A program made the position numbers and the translations under genes. A DNA stretch of 64,000 nt from Saxidomus purpurata (lineage: Eukaryota; Mollusca; Bivalvia; Venerida; Veneridae): positions 434,001 to 498,000 of the forward strand of contig JAFMSR010000034.1 in the NCBI GenBank assembly GCA_022818135.1, in the 5' to 3' direction. The notes beneath the pieces were generated by a model. That model was not told the origin of the DNA, made no database searches, and saw nothing but the letters and a program-made list of their open reading frames with translations. How positions within the stretch are numbered: position 1 is the first letter of the stretch; each line of letters opens with the position of its first letter. Shown one piece after another: positions 1 to 10,620 of the stretch.

Positions 1-352
1 CTTTCGAATACTCTATCATTTTTTTTAAAATTTATTACTCTGTACAAACTTTTACAATTATAAATAATTTTTCCATTTTGTTTTATCAAAAGCTGATCAT
101 TAATCGAAGCCACGTTGTTAATTAAAGCTGCCTGATCGCCACCAGCATAAGCGGGTACGTCTTTCAAGTAACTTTAAAATCAGTTTCAAAATAACTATTA
201 AACCAATCAAAATATGAACTTCTGTCGTTAATTGTAAAATGATATCCGCTTTTTCGTTGTGATACGGCATTTTCCAAAACATATATTAAAGGGGTATCCA
301 ATTTAGTGGATGATATTTCATATCTTTCGCAATAATTCTTTGATCTAAACAT
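1..352 (-). pseudogene. Polinton major capsid protein, N-terminal part (cut by window start)
   Basis: The minus strand encodes a capsid-like N-terminus in two frames: residues from position 352 down to 164, then a second frame from about 163 to 1. The first part holds an aromatic-rich stretch (SSYFDWFNSYFETDF) and the second a run with ALINNVASIND followed by LLIKQNGKIIYNC. This layout matches the start of double-jelly-roll major capsid proteins of Polintons and relatives (family knowledge). One frame break near 164 is visible and the gene runs off the left edge. It is last in a minus-strand series of structural genes (positions 1-1532), as expected for a Polinton capsid block. A capsid identity is inferred from the short motifs and from position only. 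Confidence 0.5.
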
Positions 353-419
353 CTATATTATATTATAATATTATTTTTTAATTAACCTATTTATCCTGAT
401 GTCTAAATTAGGGATTGAG

Positions 420-850
420 CTACGTCTAGCGTTGGCAACGTCAGCAAGCAGACTCCGACTGCGCCCAAACAGACCTCGCCCGCCAGACAATATTTTATTT
501 ACTCTTTTGTTGATACATTTGTAGTATTATTGTCTTGTTTGTTTAATTCTTTTGCGATTAACTCTCCCGCCGGTTGAATTCGATCCTTATTCGCAACCTT
601 TTTCTTTTAACGCTCCAACCATCTTTCTTGTCTGCGGCCAAATTTCCAACTTCAGTTCAGATTCTTTTTGTTCCGCTTTCTAAAGCTTGTTTGGATGCGG
701 TTGTTAAAGCCTTTTTTGCAACATTCGCAGCTGAGGATGAAAATACTCTGCTAAAGACATCGCATATACCAGAGCCTTGTACTTGGATTTAATGCAGGGG
801 TCAATATAAACGAATATACCCTTGTTTTTATCATACACCTTTTTGTACAT
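420..850 (-). pseudogene. Small Polinton structural-type protein, decayed (pVI/PX-like)
   Basis: Reading the minus strand from 850, a coding-like segment (YDKNKGIFVYIDP, KYKALVY) is followed after a frame change by an alanine/lysine-rich helical stretch (SAANVAKKALTTASKQ) with at least one stop. Small, basic, alanine-rich proteins lie between the penton-like and major capsid genes in Polintons and adintoviruses, where they are compared with adenovirus pVI (family knowledge). The assignment here rests on composition and position. Frame changes and stops show it is not functional. The plus-strand ORF at 574-792 is its shadow. Confidence 0.38.
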
Positions 851-863
851 TTATAATAGTTGA

Positions 864-1532
864 TCAATTTATTTCTTTTAAAGTTAGTGTAAAACTAGTA
901 TCGGCCTCTTTGAGATTTATAATTCTACCTAACACGTCGATTATATATATTCTAATAGAATTGATAATGGTTTTATTAATTTTTGAGTAACCAACTCTGT
1001 TTGGTTGTTCTTTAAATGGATAACCCATTGATAAATCTGCAGTACTCAAAGCATACAAAACATCACTAAAATCACCATCAACGAGCGAATTATCGATTAA
1101 ATCGCAATGGATGTAAATTGTATCTAAAGAATTAGTAATGTCCGGCAATTTAGACCCCCATTCTGTTTTTCTTAACGCTTTCTTCTCAACACCAAGGAGC
1201 TTATGAAAGTTTGACATTCTTAAATCTAGCATATATCCATCTTGTATTGATATCAAAACTTTAAAACTACTAAGATCAAATTCTAAACTTATTGGGGCAA
1301 CAGAAGATTCTCCATCAAAATAGCCTTCAGCCATCAATGTTTCGCTTATGAAGTCGTTTATATTGGTGTAGCTGTAAGAACGGCTGGGGAAGATAATATC
1401 TTTCCAATCCTCACCGGTGCGATAACAAATTCTTTTATTATCATATTCTTCGCTTATAATATGCCAGGAGTAAGTCATTGTATTAGTACTGTCCAACCCA
1501 ATCACATAACTTTTATTATTATCTAAAACCAA
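864..1532 (-). CDS. Intact 222-aa Polinton protein, probable minor capsid/penton
   Basis: This is the only uninterrupted gene of useful length in the Polinton at 1-7 kb: 222 codons from 1532 to 864. The protein is rich in beta-prone segments. Its C-terminal half contains the pattern IYIHCDLID, then YPFKEQPNR, then INSIRIYIIDVLGRIINL and a final FTLTLKEI. That pattern is typical of an uncharacterised protein seen next to Polinton capsid genes and considered a penton/minor capsid jelly roll (family knowledge; fold not tested). Coding-like residues (DFTTQFSRPL) continue upstream of the listed start until an in-frame stop, so the original N-terminus was longer and has been lost. Neighbours are the pVI-like and major-capsid relics downstream. 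An intact ORF among broken neighbours may be chance survival. Confidence 0.55.
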   Translation of the reverse strand: MVLDNNKSYVIGLDSTNTMTYSWHIISEEYDNKRICYRTGEDWKDIIFPSRSYSYTNINDFISETLMAEGYFDGESSVAPISLEFDLSSFKVLISIQDGYMLDLRMSNFHKLLGVEKKALRKTEWGSKLPDITNSLDTIYIHCDLIDNSLVDGDFSDVLYALSTADLSMGYPFKEQPNRVGYSKINKTIINSIRIYIIDVLGRIINLKEADTSFTLTLKEIN

Positions 1533-1589
1533 AGGACGGCTAAATTGTGTTGTAAAGTCGCTTGGTTAATTCTTTTCATCTTCTTGTTT

Positions 1590-2290
1590 AGCCGCTCCCG
1601 AACTTTTTTTTGTTCCATCCATATAATTACAGAAAATATTCTTTATATAAAGATTCATGTTGTTCTGGTAATAATTCCCCCGTTTGCAACAATTCATCAA
1701 TTATGTTTATACCTTTATTCTTAAATCCTTCGCTATTGTTTCCAGGTTCGAGAGATCCGCATATTAGTTCTAATTCATTAAGTAATTCTTTTTGGTCACA
1801 CGGACAAACAGCATTAGCAAGATCGAGTCTGTTTCCCTTACCTCTAATTACATTTTTTTAAATTTCTTAGACCTTTTATTTATAGGCAATCCCGATTTCT
1901 CTGTTAACTGTTTAAATATTTCTGTAGCAAATATCGAGTGCTTTTTATTACTAATATATCTTTTATCAATAAGATCAATTAAGTCATCGTCTACTTTAGT
2001 GTACATAACTTCTGTTCTGATCGTTTGATCTCTAGCAACCAATCTGTTTTAGCTATAGAATTTATTAAGATCAATAACCAGATTACCATATTGCCTGTCT
2101 ACAGACACTTTGTACGGATTGTGGAAAGTTCCTCTTATTCCTTTTCCAACATATTTGTCTTGTTTTAGAATAGCTCTTAACACATAGTTGTATTCGTTTA
2201 AGTTCTCTCTTTTACGTTTGAAATTTTCTATTTCTGTTGTTTTACTAGCTTCTGGCGTTTTCTTTTGGTTTTCACATAAGACATCTTTTT
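1590..2290 (-). pseudogene. Polinton hypothetical gene, broken
   Basis: The minus strand carries three coding segments in different frames. The first (about 2290-2050) contains LNEYNYVLRAILKQDKYVG and ends with YGNLVIDLNKF. The second (2042-1850) contains IDKRYISNKKHSIFATEIF and ends with GLPINKRSKKF. The third (about 1860-1640) contains LANAVCPCDQKELLNEL. They are collinear and look like one former gene upstream of the 222-aa protein. No enzymatic motif is recognised. The opening of the gene is interrupted near 2300 by a non-LTR element tail. It is a Polinton gene by position; its function is unknown. Confidence 0.4.
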
Positions 2291-2299
2291 TGTTAAAGT

Positions 2300-2600
2300 A
2301 TTGATATTATTATTATTATTATTTTATTATTATTATATCAGATTTATTGAGCGCCCTTTTCATATGAAATATACGTTCAAGGGCGCTTTACAATTAAACA
2401 TGTGACATATCACATATATTTGAAAACTCACAAAAAATGACATTTACAATCATAAGCACAACTTCAAGTGAAACTCAAGTCTTGCAAAACACACACATAG
2501 AATGTCATAACCCTAAAAATGTGTGTAATGAAATAAAAGATAATTGCCAACTTAGTTAATTACATGATGAATTTTACAGCAAAGAGATCATTCGTTAGCG
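2300..2600 (-). mobile_element. 3' end of a non-LTR-type element with ATA tail
   Basis: Read on the minus strand, the segment ends with a short hairpin-forming motif (aaagcgccctt / aagggcgct, positions about 2353-2392) and then an impure (TAA/ATA)n run at 2305-2338. Hairpin plus triplet tail is the usual 3' end of RTE/L2-like retrotransposons and their SINEs in marine invertebrates (family knowledge). It lies between two parts of the Polinton gene block, so it inserted there after the Polinton. The 5' limit is a guess. Confidence 0.4.
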
Positions 2601-2668
2601 ACGAATGACTTGCCGTAGTTCTGTATCATAAAAAATAACAATAGCATATCTATTATGGGTAGAAACAG

Positions 2669-3305
2669 TCACAGTTGGTATCTATGCGTTGTAGAAAATT
2701 TTGAAAAGGTGATATCCTCTGTCGCAGCTTCTATGGTATCGCCTACTTCTTCTCTTGTCATTTTTTCATCGGGATCTTCGGATGTGCTATGATAAAAATC
2801 TAACACTTTTTGCGGCGAGTAGTATTTATATCCTAAAAGATGTAAATCAATACCTTTATTTAAATGCATTTTGAATTATTTTGGTCTTGCTCCCAGTTCT
2901 TCAATTTGCTCTTTTTCATAATCTTCAAGTTATTTAACTTGCTTCTTCTTCGGTGGGTTCTTTACTTATCTCTTTAATTTTCCCTTCCTTATATTTCCTC
3001 CATCCTCTCAACAGTTCTTCAACGTCTCCGGGAGACCCTGTAATTGGTTGTGGTTCTTGAAATAATTGTGGTAAGCCTTGATAAGTTTGTATGTCTCGTT
3101 ACCAAGCGACTCTAATTGTTGTTTTATTGCGGGCAGGCTTTTTAGACTCGTTAATTCTTGTCTTTTGGCCTTCTATTTCTTTTGTAATTGGTTTATAAAT
3201 TTCGTTAAACATTTCTCGGCTGGCACCTTTTCTTATTCTGTCTTCAATTATTTCATCTCGGACAGCTTTTATTTTTTGATGCGCCATTCTTTTCTTTTGT
3301 TTCAT
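2669..3305 (-). pseudogene. Polinton hypothetical gene, broken
   Basis: Minus-strand coding begins at 3305 with a highly charged helical N-terminus (KIKAVRDEIIEDRIRKG, then FNEIYKPITKEIEG) and stops after 68 residues. Collinear coding follows in other frames (LPQLFQEPQPITGSPGD, then a lysine/glutamate-rich tail), and a 66-residue ORF occupies 2869-2669. The start lies about 100 bp from the divergent ATPase gene, so this is the first minus-strand gene of the element. No known domain is recognised. It is most likely a Polinton-specific protein of unknown role. Confidence 0.38.
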
Positions 3306-3406
3306 TTCTTTTAACCTCGATATAATTTATATAAATTATTAGGAAAATAATGTGGGATAATGTAAAATAATGTAAAATAATGTAGGAAGACGTTCGCAAA
3401 TGTATA
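3306..3406. promoter_or_regulatory. Divergent intergenic region of the Polinton
   Basis: A 100-bp AT-rich spacer separates the minus-strand block (start at 3305) from the plus-strand ATPase (start at 3407). It holds four near-copies of the motif aaaataatgt between about 3351 and 3385. As the only gap between divergent blocks it should have contained both promoters (inference). Confidence 0.35.
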
Positions 3407-4026
3407 ATGTTGTTTAATAGTATAATGAACATTCCAAACTACGATCGTGGGAGAGAAAACAACAAGTTTAAACGGCTTTATGATTTTATGCCGAAACAAA
3501 TATTCAGGCTTTTAATTTGTGGTTCGTCTGGCTCTGGTAAGACCAATACTTTAATACACATACTTTCAAAACCGTTAATTTATTATGATAAAATATATTT
3601 GTACGCCAAAAACTTGGAACAACTAAAATATCACCTTTTAACCGAAACGATGGAAAAAATGCTAATAAAACCAAACTTGATGATATTTTTTAATCGTCTA
3701 GCAATGAAATAATTCCGGTCGATCAAATGGACAACGACCTTCAAAAAGTGTTTATATTTGATGACTATGTGTGTGAAAACAATCAAGGCGACTTACCCCG
3801 TGTTTTTACAAAACCCTGAAGGATATAAGGTTAAACTGCTCTCATTACATATTCTTTGAGAATCCTACTAAAAGAGAAACCGATGATATGTGTAGAACAA
3901 AATGTGGACAGAGACGTTTATAATTCTGCTTTTAAAAAACCATATGACTTTGTCTATCTAGATAAACCAGCGAAATTTATTTTTATGGAGATATCTAATA
4001 TAAATGGGAATAATCAATCATATTAA
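3407..4026 (+). pseudogene. Polinton packaging ATPase (FtsK/HerA, A32-like), frameshifted
   Basis: The first 101 codons are intact and contain a clear Walker A motif, GSSGSGKTNT, about 40 residues from the start, preceded by IFRLLICG. After a frame change near 3712 the Walker B strand VFIFDDYV follows. After further shifts, a C-terminal segment (AFKKPYDFVYLDKPAKF) ends near 4026. Order and spacing fit the A32-type genome-packaging ATPase of Polintons, which drives DNA into the capsid (family knowledge). It is the first plus-strand gene, divergent from the capsid block. Several frameshifts make it non-functional. The family call is firm because both Walker motifs are seen. Confidence 0.78.
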
Positions 4027-4029
4027 AGA

Positions 4030-5550
4030 GTGAAAAGCTGATAACTCTGTTTCCAAAGTCAAATGTGGAATAAATTTAGCTGATTATGCTACCAGACAAC
4101 AATTTAAGCCCGTGAAGAGAGAAATGGAGTCATACCTTCACAAATACAAAGTATTTGGTAACAAAATGAACAAACCAATTAACATGGGTGGCAACGAGAT
4201 AACCAATTTAAGAACCCCCGATAAACCAACCAGTGCGGTTCCAAAAAGGTTTGTGCTTAGAAAAATACAATCTTTAATACAGGATTATAACCTTGAAGAC
4301 GTTCAAAACACTAAAGAAATACTAAAACCGGAGACATCAAATATTCTACAATTAACCAAAGACTTTCAAAACAATGAAAGAAAAATAATTAAGTTGCAGG
4401 ATAAATTTGAAAAAGAAATGAAGGATTTGTCAGATACATTAAAAGAAATATAAGACAAATCCGACCTCACAGACGACCAAATAAAAATTGTATTCAGAAA
4501 AAATGTTGAAGTAATTCATGACCAAGTGAAATAATTGAAGGATACTATGGTTAAACACGAAAAACTAAAAACCAAGTTAAACGAAACAGAACAAAGACTG
4601 AAAAATACATACAATTTAGAGATAAAAGAAGAAATTAAACTTGAAAAGGTTGCTTCTTAAAAAGGTGACAAACAAGATACATCCATATTAGAAACAAATA
4701 AAGTAGTAGAAACTTTTAATCAGCAGTTTACTGAATATAAAAACACACTTCAAAAATCGTTTGACAAAATTAGTGATGAATTAAATGCTGCAATTCTTTT
4801 AATACAAAATAATATTGATAAGGTAGAATTAAAAATGAAAGAAATAGAGGATGCTATAGATTTTAGCGCAGACAAAATAATAGCAAACGGAGATTCGATT
4901 AAAGACATAAAAGACGAATATGAAAACAGAATACTGAATGGACTTGATACAATAACTTAAACTGTCCTACCGAAACAGATCAAAATATGTTGGGAATACG
5001 GTCTTAGAATTGTAAACAACAAAAAGATCAAAAGAAAATATCTAAATTGAACAATCAAATATATGAAGTTTATCTGTTCGAATATTACAACAACAAACCC
5101 CAGGACGTTAAAGTTATGTCTGCATCTCGTGGAATTCCAACAAGTTATGAAATAACAACCCCATTAAATCCAATTAAAAAAACAGGCGATTAATTTTCAT
5201 TATTTGGCTTAACACCATTTGATATATGGCAAGGAATAACAGTAACGGGGTTTCATATTATTAAAACGGGAACTTACAAAATTGAAATAAAGCTAATAAC
5301 TAAAGTGGGTTCTGGTGATATCGAAAAATTTTGTTTACACTGGAGACACCAAAAAACCGGCGCCAACGCGGTGAATTATTTTGAAAGGGATAAAGACGCA
5401 GATCAATACGTTTTTCAAGAGGAATTTAATATTTTTAACACACAACACCACCGTTGTAATATATCCATATGTATCGGCAGGCAACACACAGTTTACCATT
5501 GAAGGAGGCAGTTATGTTAGATTTAAATATTCCTGGAAACCTTAGATAAT
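4030..5550 (+). pseudogene. Fibre-like coiled-coil protein of the Polinton, broken
   Basis: Coding starts near 4040 and is open from 4112 to 4453. Around residues 25-50 of the ORF lies MGGNEITNLRTP followed by AVPKRF, the short repeat type found in trimeric tail fibres of phages and in fibre-like proteins of large eukaryotic viruses (family knowledge). A long charged heptad-like coiled coil follows in collinear segments to about 4960. A beta-rich C-terminal region (DIWQGITVTGFHII, then FCLHWRHQ) runs to about 5500. Coil then globular head is the plan of an attachment fibre, so a capsid-surface role is inferred. Many stops and shifts occur. It could instead be another coiled-coil virion protein. 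Confidence 0.5.
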
Positions 5551-5559
5551 ATATGATAA

Positions 5560-6058
5560 CTAATATATATAAATGGTTAACTGTGTTAGAGAAAGAAAAT
5601 TTACCGAAGATTTAAACCCGTAACAAGTAATAACAAAGAACAATAGACGTACGATAAAAGCCAATTGTGCATCCTATGGTATCACTAAAACAATGTTAAT
5701 TGTCACAAAACAAATCGCAGGGGCAATAGACATTCATAAAGCTATGCTGCCGTTGTTAGCAAAGAAAGGTTGAACACTTCCATGATATAAATATTGCGGT
5801 CCAGGAAACCCTTTAGACGGTGGACAACCCGTAAACGATGGATGCTGTGTGTATCACCCATGATTATTGTTATGATACAGATTTAAATAACACCAAGCAA
5901 AAAAACATTGGGGAAAAAATAGCAAAACATTTGGTTGTTAAACCAGCTATTGCTACAAAATACAGACTCGGTTTAGGAAAGCCTCGTGCCGACGCCAGAC
6001 TCGGTTTAGGACAGGTTTCAAAAAACGTTAAAAGGGGGTCCGAGCGACCCCTAAAATA
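5560..6058 (+). pseudogene. Polinton virion-type protein with phospholipase A2 motif, broken
   Basis: One frame at about 5790-5840 encodes CGPGNPLDGG, and the next frame (ORF from 5838) encodes an acidic HDYCYD motif. These are the calcium-binding loop and the catalytic His-Asp of secreted/parvovirus-type phospholipase A2 domains. In parvoviruses this domain is in the capsid protein and helps escape from endosomes; PLA2-type proteins have also been noted in adintovirus-like elements (established for parvoviruses, less certain for this group). Upstream is a hydrophobic stretch (AGAIDIHKAMLPLLAKKG). Downstream is a glycine/arginine-rich tail with a near-duplicate RLGLGK/RLGLGQ. The frame break falls between the two motifs, so the domain is dead. 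Confidence 0.6.
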
Positions 6059-6069
6059 AAATAGACAGA

Positions 6070-6957
6070 CAAGCTAGCAGACGAATTACACAAACCAATT
6101 AAACGTTAATTTAGAACGCGTAGAGTAATTGTATCGGGTATTGACGATACTTGGTCAGCTGATTTGGTTGATATGCAATCTTTTGCTAATTTTAACAAAG
6201 GAGTAAAGTACTTGTTAACAGTTATTGACATATTCAGTAAATTTGCTTAGTTTGTTCCATTAAAAGATGAAACGGGAAAATCTGTTACGGAAGCGTTTGG
6301 TAAAATTATTGGTTCCCGGATTACAAAGAATTTATAGGTAGACGAGGGTGTGGAATTTTTTAATAAAACGTTGAAGACATTGCTCGGGGATTATAAAATA
6401 AATATGTATGACACATATAATTATGGTAAAGCCGTTGTAATCGTAAAATTTAACAGAACATTAAAACAAATTATGTGGAAATATTTTACTGTAAACAACA
6501 CAAACACTTATTTAGACAAACTACAAGATATATGGTTGATAAATACAACAACACATATCACAGTAGTATAAAAATGAAACCAAAAGAATCAAGCAAAGAC
6601 GAAAACGCGAGCAAAGTAAACTTTAATTTGTATGGTGATTTGAACGAGCCGTTTACACCCAAGTTTAAAATAGGAGACCAATTAAGAATTAGCAAACTCA
6701 AGCGCTACTTTGAGAAAGGATACACGCCAAACTGGACAGAGGACATATTTGTTATTCGTGAAATCGCAAATACCAACCTAGTAACATATTAGTTGAAAGA
6801 TCTACTCGAAGAAAATATTGAAGGCACTTTTTATGAACAAGAATTATCCCCGGCCAAACAAGAGATATTTCGAATTGAAAAAAATAATGAAACGCGATTA
6901 CAAATCAAAGCGCTGAAGGCACTGAAAATGTTCGGTCTGAAACATAGATTATCGTAA
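6070..6957 (+). pseudogene. Polinton retroviral-type integrase (rve), broken
   Basis: Collinear segments show an integrase catalytic core. DDTWSADLVDM carries the first aspartate, followed by YLLTVIDIFSKFA. VDEGVEFFNKTL carries the second aspartate, followed by a degraded helix where the glutamate is expected. A C-terminal SH3/chromo-like part (FKIGDQLRISK, YTPNWTEDIF) ends at the stop at 6955-6957. This is the Polinton integrase, which joins element ends to host DNA. In-frame stops sit near 6248 and 6337, with frameshifts near 6480 and 6590. It is the last gene before the non-coding right side. Confidence 0.75.
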
Positions 6958-6984
6958 GGATTGGTACTTAGGAGATGAATGTTG

Positions 6985-7240
6985 AACGAGAGACACTCAA
7001 AATCTCCTTGGTCATAATCCCTTTGGTCCAAAAATTGCATAGTTGTCATAATCCCCTTAATGGATTTTACATTTTAATTTCAATATTTATTTTTTTCAAT
7101 CATTCGATTTAGTAAAGTTAAACTAGAGACAAATAAAACATTCAGTTATATGTTCAATATATCTTTTTCCACTTGTTAAATTCATTGAGGGGCCGAAGGG
7201 ATTACGACCAAGGGGATTTTGAAGTACACTCGTGTTGAAC
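6985..7240. repeat. Imperfect inverted repeat beside the integrase
   Basis: The left arm at about 6983-7031 and right arm at about 7187-7238 are inverted copies of a ~48-bp sequence centred on ccttggtcataatccctt, at roughly 80% by eye. A third partial copy (cataatccccttaatgg) lies at 7048. It may be a small fold-back element or a remnant of the Polinton end. Confidence 0.5.
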
Positions 7241-7337
7241 ACATGATTTGCAATATGTCTGATAGTTTTAAGTGGAACATCCGACCACTTGATGTAACAG
7301 CATATTGAGCAATGTAACGGACGGTGAGATTCCTCCT

Positions 7338-7500
7338 CGGTCAAGTGGTTAGAGAAGCTGAAGCTTCTCAATTATAGAATCTTGGGCTCGAGCCTCGCTA
7401 CTGACCACGTTTCTTTATGTGAGAAAGTTTACAATTTTTAAAGAAGAAAATAGTTATAGTACTGGTCCTTACCAGGAAATATCGTAAAATTAAGTGCCCG
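7338..7500 (+). mobile_element. tRNA-derived SINE, diverged RUDI/V-SINE-like
   Basis: Box-A-like ggtcaagtggttagag (7338) and box-B-like ggctcgagcct (about 7383) form a tRNA-like head. Downstream at about 7458, tagtactggtccttaccagg resembles the central domain of the better preserved SINE at 11722. Confidence 0.5.
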
Positions 7501-7628
7501 CCAGTAAATAAATGTACATGTAACTGAAATGTATTTCCTTTCACGTAGATCTTTTTTCTAGACTAAATAATGAATAAAGAACAAAGTCGGAATATTTAAT
7601 ACATAGTATACACTTGAGCATGACTTAG

Positions 7629-7646
7629 TGTATGTGTGTGTGTGTG

Positions 7647-7693
<47 letters not shown>

Positions 7694-7790
7694 GGTGGTG
7701 TGCACTTCTGGGTGCTGTGGGGTTCGTTTTGGGGAGGCTGCGTTTTTGGTACGTGGCATTCCCTGTTTGATATTATTTTTGTTTTTTTAC
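7629..7790 (-). mobile_element. 5' part of a (CA)n-cored element, minus orientation
   Basis: A (GT)n run at 7633-7691 is followed by ~100 bp matching, in reverse complement, the left part of the element inserted in polB at 39095: the region carrying tgccacgtaccaaaaacgca and the end tatcaaacaggga. Beyond the microsatellite the match stops, so only the 5' half is present. Confidence 0.65.
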
Positions 7791-8029
7791 AACGTCATTT
7801 TTTCAATATTGTAAACATTAACACATTTCTTTAATATCGTCATGAAAATTAATGATCGATTGCATTCATGGTATAAAACATAATATACGTGAAATAATAA
7901 CACAACTTTCTATTGGTGTTCTATTCATAACAAATTGTTTACTGCGGTTGTTAAACCCGAACATTCCTATCTAGCTCGTTCACGATAAAACAGTCGTATG
8001 TTATATGTAACATATACCATAAAAAAAAC

Positions 8030-8190
8030 AACATTAAACAGAAACTGCTTACACATTGATGGGCGACCAGTATCGATCCAGACCAGCCTGCTTGCATGTT
8101 TGCAAAGTCCATTATGTTGGTTTTCCCATGACGCGGCTCAATTTTTGTTATTTTATTACACTGAACCATGCAAAACACACGAATGGTAGG
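8030..8190 (-). repeat. Dispersed bivalve repeat
   Basis: Read on the minus strand, the sequence with gaccagcctgcttgc-type and ggttttcccatgacgcgg-type blocks resembles a short repeat very common in venerid-type clams (recognised from memory, not searched). Related pieces may lie near 43140 and 45870. Confidence 0.35.
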
Positions 8191-8199
8191 TATTTCAAA

Positions 8200-9000
8200 A
8201 TGAATTAATCACAGTATATTATTGTAAATAATCATAGTAACCAATCAATAATTTCGTTTAACGATAGTTAGGAAACCTGTCTATTGAAACACTTTTGAAA
8301 AGGTGGTTTAAGACGAAACTATTTTGCTACTAGCTTACTATCATCTAAATCTTCGGTGCATTTTTAAAGTCTTTTTCGCATGTTAAACTATATTAACAAA
8401 TGCACACCACGGTGCTTCCCTGAATATGGCAGTAATATGGTATATTTCACAATTATCGCTAATAGCGACAGCAACTTAAAAACTGGCTCTTTGTTTACAT
8501 AAATACGGGTTTTGAAACTGATTACGAAGCTATGTCATATTAAGCCCTGATTAAAAATTAGCACACGCCCGTTATACATATTCAAATTAATGGGGTAAAG
8601 TCCTGATAATAATAACATCTCCAGCAGAGTGCTAATAGCCTGTACTGACCCTCTTCAGGAGAATTTGTCATTAAATTACATAGTGGCTATTTATAGCCTT
8701 ATATAAGCACTGCATGACCAGCCTCCACTGAAGTGTACATGAATGACCTGGAACTGACCTCTGTTATAGAGAGATCAAGATGTGTACTGAATATGTTGAA
8801 ATTTATCAGTCAATACTGCAATTAAATGAGGAAATGGGGTGTTCAATAGACAACACATTATTCAAAAATCTTAACTGAGCTGGAAATAACATAAAAATTG
8901 CTTTTAAAATGTTGACCTTTTTAACCTGAATACCTTAGAAATGGAAATAATGCATAAAGCCCATTTCTAGATATTTGTATAAATGTAAGAGTGTAAAATC
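8200..9000. other. Non-coding, no feature recognised
   Basis: AT-rich DNA without ORFs of note, strong repeats or RNA-gene signals. Confidence 0.6.
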
Positions 9001-9039
9001 AAATGATTTCTCTGCAGCTCTTAACCCAAGGGTCTTGAT

Positions 9040-9385
9040 TTGAACAATCTTGGTAGAACAATAAGCAATCCCACATTCTAAATATCTAAGCTCTAAGTCT
9101 TCCCGTTCTTGAGAAGAAGATTTTTAAAGTTTTTCCTATTTGTTGCCATAGCAACCAGAGTTCTGCATAGAACGGAATTATTTGAACAATATGAGAGGAC
9201 TTAATGCAAGGAACATTCCTGCCAAGTTTCATCAACATTGGTCCTGTGGTTTCAGAGGATATGTTGTTTGAAGGAAAATGTTAACGGACGTACGACGTAC
9301 TACACACGACGGACGCTGGACGGAATGCTATCCTAATAGCCAACTCTTACACTTCGTGCCAGGTGAGCTTAACAAGTGGAAATTT
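9040..9385 (+). repeat. Bivalve interspersed repeat, copy 1
   Basis: The segment tgttgccatagcaaccagag at about 9142, followed by ttctgcat, aaggaacattcctgccaag and a closing tgccaggtgagct at 9358, is shared in the same order with 63390-63575. The end forms a hairpin-like cacttcgtg/tgccaggtg block. It is a dispersed non-coding element of unknown class. Confidence 0.6.
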
Positions 9386-9389
9386 ATTA

Positions 9390-10320
9390 TATCTTACTGT
9401 TTTTCTGCTTACTCCGTCTTGCCTCAGATTGTGTTTGTTGGTCTGAAAGTGTTAATCACAAATTATAACAGTCCTTCTGATTTGTTCATTTGAGCCTGTC
9501 AAAATGTATCGTTTCTAGTTTCCGAAAGTTGACAAGGCAATTTATTTTCCCGCCAGAAACTTAGTGACTGCAGCCAATAATATTGTCTGAGTTGTTAATT
9601 TTGGAAATATATGAAAATGTAGTTCTTATCCTGCTGGTGGCAAATGATTATATTCATGCTGCCAGTGCAGATTGCTGTTCAGCCAATAAATTGTCACTGA
9701 ACACCCAACAACGTTGAATCATACTGTCAAAGTAGATTGATGGAAAAGTCCATTTGAGAAATTTAGCACGAGAAAAGTTTACCTAGTTTATTATTTTGTT
9801 GTAGTTTCTATGTCAGACTGAAACAGACAATTGATATTAAAACAGGCTGATCATATTGCAATATCAGACCCATGAAAAAAACTTTTCACTTTGTAAATTA
9901 CCTTCAATTTTAAGTACCACAATATTTCAGTGGTATTTCAAGTCATGTAAAGGAGTGTCAAAAGTCAAGTAACCCCACTTCTATTAAGCAATTTTATGAA
10001 AATTCTAAAATTTATATACCAGTATGTAATACTTTGATATGTAAACATCTTTATACAAAGAAAGTTCAGCCATTTTTACAACAGATTCAGGGGTTGCTAC
10101 TTTCACTTTCCAGATGTATAATCAATCTCGGAACACACTGTCACCTGCTGTAACATCTTGATATTACATTTGGTCCACAATAGCTAGAATAGCTAAAATG
10201 TCCCTTTATCTTTACATGGCATGGCTCCACATGTGTTTCCATTCAATACTTCTTTATCTGTGTTTAGTCCATTAATACTGCCTAAATGAAGATAAATATA
10301 ACTGCCTATTTACATTTTTT
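9390..10320. other. Non-coding, no feature recognised
   Basis: AT-rich spacer. The short ORFs have no recognisable protein features. Confidence 0.55.
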
Positions 10321-10329
10321 TCATTCAAC

Positions 10330-10620
10330 ACTAAAATTTTAATAAAGGTTAATTTCTGAAGTCACAAGAAAGGTAAACAATAACATTACAAAATTACAGT
10401 CCGGACACGTAAGTGTGCATATATAAAGGATCCGATTTACTTTAAACTGTAAGTGTGACTTGACCTTTGACGTGGGTCTTTCACCCGACACTTCGTCTTG
10501 ATGTATTGAAAATTTGTTCCAAGTTATTTTAAAATCCTTCAATGCATGACAAAGTTACAGCTCAGACACGCAAAAATGTAAGGACGGACAGACAGAGGGA
10601 CGTTCTAACAAATTGATATT
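10330..10620 (+). repeat. Bivalve dispersed repeat with 'gacaaagttacagctc' end
   Basis: The run ccaagttattttaaaatcc, then catgacaaagttacagctca, then ggacggacagacagaggg is a pattern I recognise from bivalve dispersed repeats (from memory). The fragment tgacctttgac at about 10460 belongs to the same type. No coding is seen. Confidence 0.4.

Noticed and set aside
574..792. 72-codon plus-strand ORF
   Set aside because: It is the antisense shadow of the pVI-like minus-strand relic.
7628..7834. Cys/Val-rich ORFs in the (GT)n tract
   Set aside because: They are translations of a microsatellite.
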